In this document: one piece after another, positions 7,992-17,030 of the stretch
Numbering within the stretch: position 1 is the first letter of the stretch
Layout of the letters: every line of letters begins with the position of its first letter
Assembly: GCA_018064525.1 (NCBI GenBank)
Contig: JAGHVB010000006.1
Coordinates: 53,254 to 117,253 of the forward strand
Reading direction: 5' to 3'
Length of the DNA stretch: 64,000 bases
Origin: Candidatus Treponema merdequi
Lineage (GTDB): Bacteria > Spirochaetota > Spirochaetia > Treponematales > Treponemataceae
Notes under the pieces: model-generated
Seen by the model: the letters and a program-made list of their open reading frames with translations, nothing else
The model's database searches: none
Told to the model about the DNA's origin: nothing
Translations under genes and position numbers: made by a program

Positions 7992-10900
7992 ATGAAAAAA
8001 GCTATTAATGCCTCATTTGCAGTTCTCTGCGGATTTATTTTATTCAGCTGCAATAAAAAAATCGATTATAAAAAAGCAGAAATTTCGAGTTTGTATCCGG
8101 ACACAGCTGAAGAAGACGATAAGCTCCCGCTTCCAGCCGGTTTAGAATTTATTACTGAAGAACCGCAGAAAGAAGCAGAAAGGCAAAAATCAAAACCGCT
8201 GAACAATAAGAATTTTATTTTTGTAGAAGGCGGAAGTTTTATTAATAAAGTTCATAATGAAATGAATCTTTTATATAAGGACACTGAGATTTATGTTTCT
8301 GATTTTTATATTTCAGAAACTGAAGTTACTCAGAAATTATTTAAAGAAGTGATGGGATACAATCCTTCTTCTGATATCAGTCCTGATAAACCTGTGGACA
8401 GCATTTCTTTTTATGATGCTGTCAGATTCTGCAATAAATACAGTATTCGTGAAGGACGAACTCCATGTTATTCCATTCTTGGTGAAACCAATCCTGATAA
8501 GTGGAAAACTTTAAGCTATGAAAATAATTCTGCTGAATATAAAGAATACTTGAAAGAATTAAAATTCAATTACTATTGTGATGGTTTTCGTCTTCCGTTG
8601 AACACAGAATTTGTCTATGCATATAAAGGCGGAAACAGGTCAAAAAACTATAAGTATCCTGGTTCTGATATTCTGGAAGAAGTTGGCAGAGAATTTTATA
8701 CAGAGCCTGTAAAAACGTATAAACCTAATGAACTTGGAATATATGATATGCTGGGAAATGTCGGAGAACATATCATCTGTTGTAAAGAAAATCCCTGTTT
8801 GATAGAACCAGCTGTATTGAATCCGTTACCGGAAGAAAACATTATAGAAAGTTCTGCAGTGTTTGGAAAATACTATTTTTCAAATTATGAAAATTCAAAA
8901 ATGAACAGCAGAATTTTTGATTCTGAAACTATGGATTCTGATAATCATAATGAGTTTGGAATAAGATTGTGTTCCACTGTAACTTCTGATGAGTCCTTAA
9001 AGCGTGATGAAAAATTCAAAAAAGAAATTCATGAAAAGAATGTTGCAGCATTAAAACAGAAACTTGATTATACAATGATTCCACTCAAAGGATTAAAAAA
9101 TTCAAATAATGAATATAAACCATTTTTACTTTGTAAATATAAAGTTACAGAAGATTTACGGACATTTGCTTATTACGAAAACATCAGGTCTTTAAATCCA
9201 AGAGCGAATTTCTGCAGATTCAGTTATGAAGAAGCTATAAATTTCTGTAATGAATTAAGTAAATTAATGGGATATGAACCATGTTTTTACAAAACAAGAG
9301 ACGGAGAATATGTCTGTGATTTTACAAAGAATGGATTCCGCTTTCCTACAAAGTCTGAATGGGAATATGCAGCAGACGATGCGTACATTGAAAATGAACA
9401 TGTAAAAGAAGATTTGTATAATTATGGTCTGACAAATGAAAAAGGTCTGTGCGGTATGAACTTTCGTGGTGAGGAAATATGCTGGTATAAAAATACCAGC
9501 GAGCTTACTTATATAAAACCAGATGGCTATAATTTTTATAATGACTGTTATCACAAAATTAAGGATTATGATGATTTTAGTGTAAGATTGTGCCGTTCTC
9601 TTGCCTCTGAAAAAGAATATGAAGATGCATGTGTTAAACAGGAAAAAGCTGACGAGGAAGCAAAAAAGCTTGCGTGCAAAGTAATTTACGAAGAATTTGA
9701 AAAATACAAAAATGAAAAGTTAGCAAAACTGGCTGCTTCAAATGCTGATGAAAAAACTTTACACGAAGCCGCTGAAAGAATTGAATGCGAAATTGGAAGA
9801 AAACTGGTACCTGTACAAGGCGGTGAATTTGAGCATGGTAAACCATTTGTAGATGAAACGCCTTCTGATTTTACCGGTAAAGTAAAAGTTGGCTCTTTTG
9901 AAATGTCACCTGTGATGATGTCCACCGGTATCTATTATACTTTACTGTCTTTGATGCAATACGGCAGTTATTATGGTGTGAAGAAATTTAATCCACAGAT
10001 GAAGACTTATTCAGAACTTAATTGGATTGATGCTGTAAAATTCTGTAATTTTTTGAGTGATATTTATGGATATGAAAAATGTTATTCATTTTCAGATGGA
10101 AAAATAAAATGCGATTTTACAAAGAATGGATATAGACTTCCTACAGAAATTGAATGGGAATATGCTGCCCGCGGTGGTAGAAATAAAACTGATAGACAAT
10201 GGAGTTCAATTGATAAGATTTCATTCGAAAGTCATGAAGCATATGGTGAATGGGAAGAATATACATTTTATGATTATATGTATCCTTATTTTGATTATTA
10301 TAGAACGGAAGAAAAATATGCCAGTTTGAACAGCGATTATGCCTTTATCACACATAATGAAGATTTGCCTTACAGTAGAACACAGAGTTATGGCAGAGTT
10401 GTTATAAAATATGAAGATATTACTTTCCCGGAAGAAGGAAAGAATGTTCTTGGTATTTATAATATGTGCGGTATGTGCAATGAGTGGTGCTGGGATTATT
10501 ATAATGAACAGCTTCCTGATTATGTTTACAGTATGCCGACTGGTGATGAATATTGCTTTACGAAAAGACATGTTTCCCGTGGCGGAGTTCTTGAATTGAA
10601 TGCCGCAGAGTGTTCTGTAAACTGGAGAAGCGGTGCGTATGATAAAGCGGCACTCAGAGTTGTAAGAACAACAGATACTGCAGAGATGAAAAAACTGATG
10701 GCAGACCATGATGCAGAAGTCAAAAAGATAAAAGATGAATATGTAAAATTATTCCAGTCAGAAATACAGATGAAAAAAGTACCTGGTGGAAATCTGCTTC
10801 ATGGTGATCCGAAAGCTGCGGAAGAAGAAAGAGCAAACCAGAAATTATATCCTGTAAAAACATTTTATATGGCAGATTCTGAAGTGACAAGAAATCTGTG

Positions 10901-11510
10901 GCAGACAATATATAAAATGACAATTAGAGATGAAATTTCAATTTACGAAAATGAAAAAGATCCAGAGAAGTTCCCGGTAAATGAAGAAGCAGCAAAGCTG
11001 GCTGAGTTTATTAATGTGTTGAGTGAGCTCATGGGCTATGAAAAATGTCTGAGAATAACAGAAAATAATATTTATGTTAATCCTGAAAAAAACGGTTTCA
11101 GATTTCCTTCCAATTATGAATTTGAATTTGCGGCAAAAGAAGCTGTGACTGATTATAGTATGAGGTTCAGCGGTTCAAATAATTATAAGAAGGTTGCTCA
11201 TTTTGACAAGCGGTCTCCTGTAAAAACATTACAGCCTAATGCACTTGGAATATATGATCTTTCTGGAAATATTGGAAAAATCTGTTTTTGTGAAAGGAAT
11301 TATGTATATCTTCCTGAAAGTGGCCGTTATCAATCCTGTAGTTTTGAAGAGCCTTTACGTGAAGATAGAACATACAGAAAATTTATAGAAGTCGGTTCTA
11401 TGGGTTTTGATTATTATACTGATACTCCGGAAAAAAATGCTGTAAATTCCATCTGGTATGTGAATTTTAATAATTACGGCGGTTTAAGACTTGTTCGATC
11501 AGCAAATTAA
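7992..11510 (+). CDS. Giant lipoprotein with four tandem FGE/SUMF1-like domains
   Basis: A 1172-residue lipoprotein; the lipobox is LFSC within the first 20 residues. Four consecutive formylglycine-generating-enzyme-like (SUMF1, PF03781) domains can be traced: about 74-327 (FVEGGSF ... ETEVTQ ... FRLPLNTEF ... GIYDMLGNVGE ... RLCST), 358-536 (FRFPTKSEWEYA), 603-890 (VPVQGGEF ... YRLPTEIEWEYAARGG ... GIYNMCGMCNEW) and 926-1172 (VPGGNLL ... FRFPSNYEFEFAA ... LRLVRS). Linkers are Lys/Glu-rich and probably helical. Domains 2 and 4 are shortened and have lost parts of the usual motifs. Most bacterial FGE-like lipoproteins have a single domain and no proven sulfatase-activating role, so a binding or surface role is as likely as catalysis. 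It follows the diguanylate cyclase by 8 nt, with the AGGA of its ribosome site overlapping that gene's stop. Confidence 0.8.
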   Translation: MKKAINASFAVLCGFILFSCNKKIDYKKAEISSLYPDTAEEDDKLPLPAGLEFITEEPQKEAERQKSKPLNNKNFIFVEGGSFINKVHNEMNLLYKDTEIYVSDFYISETEVTQKLFKEVMGYNPSSDISPDKPVDSISFYDAVRFCNKYSIREGRTPCYSILGETNPDKWKTLSYENNSAEYKEYLKELKFNYYCDGFRLPLNTEFVYAYKGGNRSKNYKYPGSDILEEVGREFYTEPVKTYKPNELGIYDMLGNVGEHIICCKENPCLIEPAVLNPLPEENIIESSAVFGKYYFSNYENSKMNSRIFDSETMDSDNHNEFGIRLCSTVTSDESLKRDEKFKKEIHEKNVAALKQKLDYTMIPLKGLKNSNNEYKPFLLCKYKVTEDLRTFAYYENIRSLNPRANFCRFSYEEAINFCNELSKLMGYEPCFYKTRDGEYVCDFTKNGFRFPTKSEWEYAADDAYIENEHVKEDLYNYGLTNEKGLCGMNFRGEEICWYKNTSELTYIKPDGYNFYNDCYHKIKDYDDFSVRLCRSLASEKEYEDACVKQEKADEEAKKLACKVIYEEFEKYKNEKLAKLAASNADEKTLHEAAERIECEIGRKLVPVQGGEFEHGKPFVDETPSDFTGKVKVGSFEMSPVMMSTGIYYTLLSLMQYGSYYGVKKFNPQMKTYSELNWIDAVKFCNFLSDIYGYEKCYSFSDGKIKCDFTKNGYRLPTEIEWEYAARGGRNKTDRQWSSIDKISFESHEAYGEWEEYTFYDYMYPYFDYYRTEEKYASLNSDYAFITHNEDLPYSRTQSYGRVVIKYEDITFPEEGKNVLGIYNMCGMCNEWCWDYYNEQLPDYVYSMPTGDEYCFTKRHVSRGGVLELNAAECSVNWRSGAYDKAALRVVRTTDTAEMKKLMADHDAEVKKIKDEYVKLFQSEIQMKKVPGGNLLHGDPKAAEEERANQKLYPVKTFYMADSEVTRNLWQTIYKMTIRDEISIYENEKDPEKFPVNEEAAKLAEFINVLSELMGYEKCLRITENNIYVNPEKNGFRFPSNYEFEFAAKEAVTDYSMRFSGSNNYKKVAHFDKRSPVKTLQPNALGIYDLSGNIGKICFCERNYVYLPESGRYQSCSFEEPLREDRTYRKFIEVGSMGFDYYTDTPEKNAVNSIWYVNFNNYGGLRLVRSAN

Positions 11511-11523
11511 AACTTCAATCTGA

Positions 11524-11552
11524 TTGAAATTTTCGTTACTATTCACTACTAT
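11524..11552 (+). promoter_or_regulatory. Promoter predicting a leaderless purH mRNA
   Basis: TTGAAA (11524-11529), 17-bp spacer, TACTAT (11547-11552), then 7 nt to the ATG at 11560. There is no Shine-Dalgarno. The -35 overlaps the dyad TTCAAT-CTG-ATTGAA (11514-11528), and ACTATTCA is directly repeated at 11538 and 11548, so a regulator site is plausible. Confidence 0.5.
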
Positions 11553-11559
11553 TCAAAGT

Positions 11560-12732
11560 ATGAAAGAACTTGAACTAAAGTATGGATGCAATCCGAACCA
11601 AAAACCTGCAAAGGTTTTTATGGAAAATGGCGATCTTCCAATTACCGTTGTAAATGGAAGACCTGGATTTATCAACCTTTTGGACGCTCTTAATGGCTGG
11701 CAGCTTGTAAAAGAATTAAAAGAAGCTACTGGTCTTGCTGCAGCAACTTCATTCAAACATGTAAGCCCTGCCGGCGCTGCAGTTGGACTCCCTTTGTCAG
11801 ATACTTTAAAGAAGATTTATTTCACAGATGATGTGGAACTCACTCCACTTGCATGTGCTTATGCTCGTGCGCGCGGTGCTGACCGTATGTCTTCTTTTGG
11901 TGACTTCATTTCGTTAAGTGATGTTTGTGACAAAGCAACAGCTCTTCTTATCAAGAAGGAAGTTTCTGATGGTGTTATCGCACCTGGTTTCTCTCCTGAA
12001 GCTTTAGAGATCCTTAAAGCAAAGAAAGGTGGAAACTACTGTGTAATTCAGATTGACCCGAATTATGTTCCGGCCGATCTCGAAAGAAAGCAGGTTTTCG
12101 GTGTTACATTTGAACAGGGACACAACTTTTTGAAAATCGACAATTCTGTTCTCAACAACATTGTTACAAAGAACAAGAACTTGTCTGAAGATGACAAAAG
12201 AAACCTTGTAATCTCTTTGATTACTCTCAAATATACACAGTCAAACTCAGTATGTTTCGTAAAAGACGGACAGGCAATCGGTATCGGTGCTGGTCAGCAG
12301 TCACGCGTACATTGTACACGCCTTGCCGGTCAGAAAGCCGACAACTGGTGGCTCAGACAGTCTCCAAAAGTACTCGGACTTCAGTTCGTAGACGGAATCA
12401 AACGTGCTGACCGTGACAATGCAATCGATGTTTACATCGGAAGCGAATACATGGATGTTCTCGCAGAAGGAAAATGGCAGAACATCTTTAAAGTAAAACC
12501 AGAAGTATTCACTGCAGAAGAAAAAGCAGAATGGATCAAACAGAACAACAATGTTGCAGTTGGATCTGATGCATTCTTCCCATTCGGTGACAACATTGAA
12601 CGTGCAAGAAAATCTGGTGTTACAGTTGTAGTTCAGCCGGGCGGATCTGTTCGTGATGATCTCGTAATTAAAGCAGCTGATGATTACAACATGGTAATGT
12701 GCTTTAATGGAATTCGTCTGTTCCATCACTAA
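11560..12732 (+). CDS. purH: Stand-alone AICAR formyltransferase
   Basis: A 390-residue protein matching only the formyltransferase half of PurH. It transfers a formyl group from 10-formyl-tetrahydrofolate to AICAR, the penultimate step of IMP synthesis. Recognisable segments are KYGCNPNQKPA near the start, ATSFKHVSPAGAAVG, IGAGQQSRVHCTRLAGQKAD, SDAFFPFGDNIERA and VVVQPGGSVRDD. The IMP cyclohydrolase domain found at the N-terminus of most PurH proteins is absent, so cyclisation must be done by another gene elsewhere. The start at 11560 is the conserved N-terminus (MKELELKYG) and is leaderless by promoter position. There are no other purine genes nearby. Confidence 0.9.
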   Translation: MKELELKYGCNPNQKPAKVFMENGDLPITVVNGRPGFINLLDALNGWQLVKELKEATGLAAATSFKHVSPAGAAVGLPLSDTLKKIYFTDDVELTPLACAYARARGADRMSSFGDFISLSDVCDKATALLIKKEVSDGVIAPGFSPEALEILKAKKGGNYCVIQIDPNYVPADLERKQVFGVTFEQGHNFLKIDNSVLNNIVTKNKNLSEDDKRNLVISLITLKYTQSNSVCFVKDGQAIGIGAGQQSRVHCTRLAGQKADNWWLRQSPKVLGLQFVDGIKRADRDNAIDVYIGSEYMDVLAEGKWQNIFKVKPEVFTAEEKAEWIKQNNNVAVGSDAFFPFGDNIERARKSGVTVVVQPGGSVRDDLVIKAADDYNMVMCFNGIRLFHH

Positions 12733-12740
12733 GATTATTA

Positions 12741-12862
12741 AAGGGGAGTGCCCCTAAAACCCCCGATATTTCTGTGAGGGAGAGAAACCGCTACTTCGAA
12801 GAGTGGTTTCTCTCCCTCACAGACCCTCCCTCTTTTCCTGTACGACCAAAGCTCCCGCTTTG
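12741..12862. repeat. Cluster of GC-rich palindromes between genes
   Basis: Three hairpins lie together: AGGGG-AGTG-CCCCT (about 12741-12755), a perfect 19-bp stem at 12771-12789 and 12805-12823 (TCTGTGAGGGAGAGAAACC and its complement, with a 15-nt loop), and CAAAGC-TCCC-GCTTTG near 12848-12863. The GC content is much higher than the flanks. The long stem has no T-tail, so it is not a simple terminator; it has the look of a dispersed intergenic repeat. Confidence 0.6.
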
Positions 12863-12928
12863 TAAATGGAAGTGTAACAAGTAGCAAAAAATAGAACTTG
12901 AAGTGTTTAATTGTCCAAGAGGTTTTAT

Positions 12929-13603
12929 ATGAAAAAATTTTTTTCACTGTTATTTATTTCTATTTTGACAATAGCTGCTTTTGCAGACGGATATACAATC
13001 CGAAACAAAAATGAAGTTAATTCCTTTGACCAGATTTTTATGACAAAGTACAGTAAGACTCAGGATTATATTTCCACTGGGCTTGAGATTACGGGGCTTG
13101 TTTTTCCGGCTGTGTGTCTTATGGCTCCAAAAGAAGACTGGCTGGAAATCGGAGTTACTTACGCAGAAACAATGGCTGTTGCTTTTGGACTGAGATGTTT
13201 GTTTAAGTCAACGGAACAGCGTGCACGTCCTTATCTGTATTGTGAAGGTGCTCCGCAGAAAGAAATAGATAAGGGAGATGCATATAAATCATTTATGTCA
13301 GGACACAGCATAATGACTTTTGCAGCAGCAGGTTTTACAACATTCACTTTTTTACGCTACTGTTCTGATTCAGAATGGACAGCGCCTGTTATTGCCGCAA
13401 CCTGGACAATTGCACTTGCAACTGCAACACTCAGAATTACAAGCGGCTGCCACTTTATGTCAGATGTTCTTTCTGGCGCAGCAGTCGGAACTGCAGTCGG
13501 TTTTTTAATTCCGTTGATGAACTCTTTATGGTTTGAACCTGCATTGAAAAATTCTCCGATAGAATTAAAGGGGAATGGTGTTGCACTGAAATTTAAGTGG
13601 TAA
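12929..13603 (+). CDS. Exported PAP2-family phosphatase
   Basis: A 224-residue protein with a signal peptide (MKKFF...AFADG) and several hydrophobic segments. The three-part PAP2 active-site signature is present: KSTEQRARP (K-x6-RP), SFMSGH (PSGH with Met for Pro) and RITSGCHFMSD (R-x5-H-x3-D). Such enzymes dephosphorylate lipid or isoprenoid phosphates (phosphatidate, PGP, undecaprenyl pyrophosphate) at the periplasmic face of the membrane; the substrate here is not determinable. The start at 12929 has AGAGGT 5 nt upstream. It stands alone between a palindrome cluster and an LRR lipoprotein gene. Confidence 0.85.
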   Translation: MKKFFSLLFISILTIAAFADGYTIRNKNEVNSFDQIFMTKYSKTQDYISTGLEITGLVFPAVCLMAPKEDWLEIGVTYAETMAVAFGLRCLFKSTEQRARPYLYCEGAPQKEIDKGDAYKSFMSGHSIMTFAAAGFTTFTFLRYCSDSEWTAPVIAATWTIALATATLRITSGCHFMSDVLSGAAVGTAVGFLIPLMNSLWFEPALKNSPIELKGNGVALKFKW

Positions 13604-13764
13604 AAATTTAAGTCATTGTGAGTTCATCTAATTAAATCATTAAATTATTAAAACTGTAGTTTTGTATAGTAAATGGCATTAAAAAATATATAAAACTACC
13701 CGTGTAGGTAAGGAAATATTTTCATTTTTTCTATATATTGACTTCTAATTTTAGAGGCAAATGT

Positions 13765-16560
13765 ATGAGAAAACGACTTTCTTTATTTATTTCAATATGT
13801 ATTTTAATTGTATGTTGTTTCGGATGTCAGAATTTACTTTCTGATGATTTTAGGGAAAGCAGCGAAATTTCACAAAATAAAACTCCTTTTTTAACATTAA
13901 GCTTTAATGAGTTAGAATCAAAAACAGTAAATCCTCAGACAGAATTTTCTAACCTGACTGACATCGAATTGAAGGGAACTTTGTCAGGTGAAAATGAGGC
14001 AACTTTATTTTCTGGAAAAACTTATGCAGAAATAACAGCGCCGGACTTTTCAGTTCCACTTGAAAAAACAGGAACATATTCTTTTGTAATGACTGCAAAA
14101 TTAAATGAGAGAAATTACAGCTGTTCACTTGCTGATGTAGAAATTAAAAATGGAAATAATTCTTTAATTTTTGCACTTTCGTTTATTAATCAGGATGAAA
14201 CATTTGTTGCAGGAAATGGAAATTTGAATGTCGATTTAAAAATCAAAAATCATTCAGAAATAAAATATGCAGCAGTATGTCTTTTGAAAAATGATAACAC
14301 TGCTGCATTTGATGAAGAAAGAATAAATAAAACAGAAGATGGAATTTTCACATATTCAAAGAAAAATATTCCAGCTGGAAATTATACTGTAAAATATTCT
14401 CTTTATGACAGTGATGCTCTTCTCGGATATTACATGGAAAGTGTAAATATCTCGAAAGATTTGAGCAGTACTGCAGTAAGGGAAGTAGAGTCTGTTGCAG
14501 AATACAGCAAAATTACTTTTGAATTGAATGGTGCAAAGTGGATTGACGGTTATGAGGGCGCAAGAGTATATAGCAAATTCAGTACAAACTTATTTCCTTC
14601 AAGAGATAAAGTTGATGTTGGAGTTAACTTTCTTGAAGGATGGTATTATGATTCAAACTTTTCTGAAAAAGCTACCGTTGAAAATATTAAAAACAAAACA
14701 GGTGATATAACTCTTTATGCAAAATATGGATTTAGTGTACCTTCTATTTATGCTTCGGAATTAATAGCAAAAATTAAAAAAGCAGAAAATTTTGATTCAA
14801 CAAGAAAAATTATTATTACAGATGAAAATCCTGATTTATCTAAAATTGCAGAATGTCTTAAAAATGAAAATGTAAAAGTTGGAATTGACTTAAGTAACTG
14901 TACAGGATTAACAGAAATCGGAATGGATGCGTTTAGAGATTGTATTTCATTGACTGGAATTGTTCTGCCTGATTCTGTAAAAAAAATTGAAACATACGCA
15001 TTTTGTAATTGTTCTTCAATGGAGAGTGTTAAACTTTCAGATAATATTACAGAATTCTGTAATGCCGCATTTTATGGTTGTACGAAACTTTCAGAAAAAT
15101 TCATTTTACCTGAGAGTTTAGTAATAATTGGTACAAATGCATTTCAAGGCTGTTCTTCAATACCTGAGTTTGTTTTTTCTTCAGGTCTGACAGAAATTGG
15201 AATTGGTGCTTTTAGTAGCTGTAAGGGGCTTTCCGGCGAATTAATATTACCTGCTTCTCTAAAAACAATTGGATTTTATGCTTTTTATAGTTGCAGTAAG
15301 CTTTCTGGAGTAATTATTCCGGAAGGTGTAACAGAAATTCAGTATAATACATTTGATAACTGTACTAATCTGTCAAAGGTTGTAATTCCAAACAGCGTAA
15401 GTATTATAGGCGAGAATGTCTTTAATGAATGCAGTTCTTTACAGAATATAACTTGTCCCTGCAGATTTAAAAATTCCAATGTATTCGGAAAAAATCAGAG
15501 TAGTCTTAATTTTACATGGACTCATTCTTATTCTGAAGGTAAAGATATTTGTGATTGCGGCGAAGAAGCTCAGGGTATAAAAGAAGGGAAATGTGGAGAA
15601 AATGCAACTTATAAATACGGCTCATCTTCAAAAATACTTCTTATAGAAGGAAGTGGAACAGTTACTTCTGCTGATTTTTCTGAGTTTGCTTTTGAAATAG
15701 AAACTGTAAAAATTTCAAATGACATTCAGGATATTTCTGTAGATATTTTTGCAGGCAGCAGTTCGTTAAAAACTGTGGAAGCTCCGTGTGGACTTAAAAA
15801 ATTAAGTTACTTTACAGGAAAAAACTGTAAGTGGCAGCATCTTTTTGCTGACCATGGAGAATACTGTGAATGCCACGAAAAACATCAGAAAGTAACAACT
15901 GGTAAGTGCGGAGAAAATGCTCAATTCAAGTATTGTGAAGAAGAAAAAGTTTTAGTAATCAGTGGTACTGGTGATATGTATGACAAGCCTTTTACCGCTC
16001 CAGAAGAGATGGGTGTAGATGATCCGTCGTTTATGGCAAGAATGTATGCAGAAAAAGTTGAAATCTGTGATGGAATTACTAAAATTGGCGTTTCTGCTTT
16101 TTTTGATTTTTTAAAGTTGAAAGAAGTCGTAATGGCTGATTCTGTAATAGAAATTGCCCGATCTGCATTTGCTGGGGGCGTATCTTTTTGGTATGATCCT
16201 TTCCCTTTAGAAAAAATTACATTGTCTAAAAATCTTAAAACAATTGGTAGTACTGCTTTTTTTAGATGCGAATCATTAAAAGAAATAACAATTCCAGAAA
16301 GTGTCGAAACTATTGGCGCTGAGGCATTTGAAAAATGTGTATTATTGGAAAATATTGTAATTCCAGATAGTGTAAAAAATATTAACACCAGTGTTTTTAA
16401 TGGATGTGATAAATTAAAAACAATAAAAATTGGAACAGGCATAAAGAGCATTGATACTTATGCTTTTTTTGGGTGTCCTGAAAATGTTCAAATAACTGCA
16501 CCAGAAAGCTTAAAAGGAAACGATTGTTTTGAAGATTTTTCTAATATCATATGGTATTAA
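13765..16560 (+). CDS. Large BspA-like lipoprotein with LRR_5 repeats
   Basis: A 931-residue lipoprotein (lipobox VCCFGC, Cys about residue 21). Residues about 40-250 form beta-rich domains; about 260-330 resembles an InlB B-repeat (GWYYDSNF...ITLYAKYG); about 375-570 is a first block of LRR_5 units (IGMDAFRDCISLTGIVLPDSVKKIETYAF), about 590-750 holds two Cys-rich modules with CGENATYKY / CGENAQFKY, and about 760-925 is a second LRR_5 block. This is the BspA surface-protein type (PF13306) associated with adhesion in oral and gut anaerobes; adhesion here is inferred. The start at 13765 has AGAGGC upstream; another ATG at 13761 is out of frame. A small lipoprotein gene follows 22 nt after the stop. 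Confidence 0.85.
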   Translation: MRKRLSLFISICILIVCCFGCQNLLSDDFRESSEISQNKTPFLTLSFNELESKTVNPQTEFSNLTDIELKGTLSGENEATLFSGKTYAEITAPDFSVPLEKTGTYSFVMTAKLNERNYSCSLADVEIKNGNNSLIFALSFINQDETFVAGNGNLNVDLKIKNHSEIKYAAVCLLKNDNTAAFDEERINKTEDGIFTYSKKNIPAGNYTVKYSLYDSDALLGYYMESVNISKDLSSTAVREVESVAEYSKITFELNGAKWIDGYEGARVYSKFSTNLFPSRDKVDVGVNFLEGWYYDSNFSEKATVENIKNKTGDITLYAKYGFSVPSIYASELIAKIKKAENFDSTRKIIITDENPDLSKIAECLKNENVKVGIDLSNCTGLTEIGMDAFRDCISLTGIVLPDSVKKIETYAFCNCSSMESVKLSDNITEFCNAAFYGCTKLSEKFILPESLVIIGTNAFQGCSSIPEFVFSSGLTEIGIGAFSSCKGLSGELILPASLKTIGFYAFYSCSKLSGVIIPEGVTEIQYNTFDNCTNLSKVVIPNSVSIIGENVFNECSSLQNITCPCRFKNSNVFGKNQSSLNFTWTHSYSEGKDICDCGEEAQGIKEGKCGENATYKYGSSSKILLIEGSGTVTSADFSEFAFEIETVKISNDIQDISVDIFAGSSSLKTVEAPCGLKKLSYFTGKNCKWQHLFADHGEYCECHEKHQKVTTGKCGENAQFKYCEEEKVLVISGTGDMYDKPFTAPEEMGVDDPSFMARMYAEKVEICDGITKIGVSAFFDFLKLKEVVMADSVIEIARSAFAGGVSFWYDPFPLEKITLSKNLKTIGSTAFFRCESLKEITIPESVETIGAEAFEKCVLLENIVIPDSVKNINTSVFNGCDKLKTIKIGTGIKSIDTYAFFGCPENVQITAPESLKGNDCFEDFSNIIWY

Positions 16561-16582
16561 TTTATATAGCGGGGAAAATAAA

Positions 16583-16966
16583 ATGATGAAAAATAAAATT
16601 TTAATTGCTGTTTTATCAGCAGGTATTCTTGCAGTTTGCGGATGTTCAAGTCCATCAGGTTCTTCAGGAAATTCTCTTTCACCTGCTCCCATATTACCGC
16701 CGTCACTTGAAAAAAAGAATAAGATAACTGTTACTGTACAGGAAGGAAGTGATATTGCAATTACAAAATCAGAAAATGGAGAAGCAGTGACACTGACTGC
16801 CGAAGAAGGTTATTCTGATTTTAACTGGTATCTTGATGCAGAACAGAAAGCAGTGGCTGAAGAAAGTTCATATACTTTTGTTCCGTCAAAAGGTGTGACT
16901 ATGATTTTTCTTACAGCAAAAAAAGACGGCGTAAAATGTTCTGCGACATATTACATTAAAAAATAA
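16583..16966 (+). CDS. Small lipoprotein with an Ig-like fold
   Basis: A 127-residue lipoprotein; lipobox AVCGC followed by a Ser/Pro/Gly-rich linker. The remaining 85 residues form one beta-sandwich-like unit (ITVTVQEGSDIAITKS ... FNWYLDAEQKAV ... YTFVPSKG) of the kind seen in many Treponema lipoproteins. No specific function is recognised. The two consecutive ATG codons at 16583 and 16586 follow GGGGAAAA. It is 22 nt after the LRR_5 lipoprotein and is probably co-transcribed with it. Confidence 0.7.
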   Translation: MMKNKILIAVLSAGILAVCGCSSPSGSSGNSLSPAPILPPSLEKKNKITVTVQEGSDIAITKSENGEAVTLTAEEGYSDFNWYLDAEQKAVAEESSYTFVPSKGVTMIFLTAKKDGVKCSATYYIKK

Positions 16967-17030
16967 AAATCATTTTTTATTTTGAGATTTATCATTTCTG
17001 GTTTATCATAGTATCGGAAGGAAAAAAACT

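Noticed and set aside
10221..10709. 162-codon minus-strand frame opposite the FGE-like lipoprotein
   Set aside because: Antisense shadow rich in Ile, Cys and His, without start signal; the plus-strand frame carries clear domains.
15921..16451. 176-codon minus-strand frame opposite LRR_5 repeats
   Set aside because: Regular repeats open antisense frames; no independent support.
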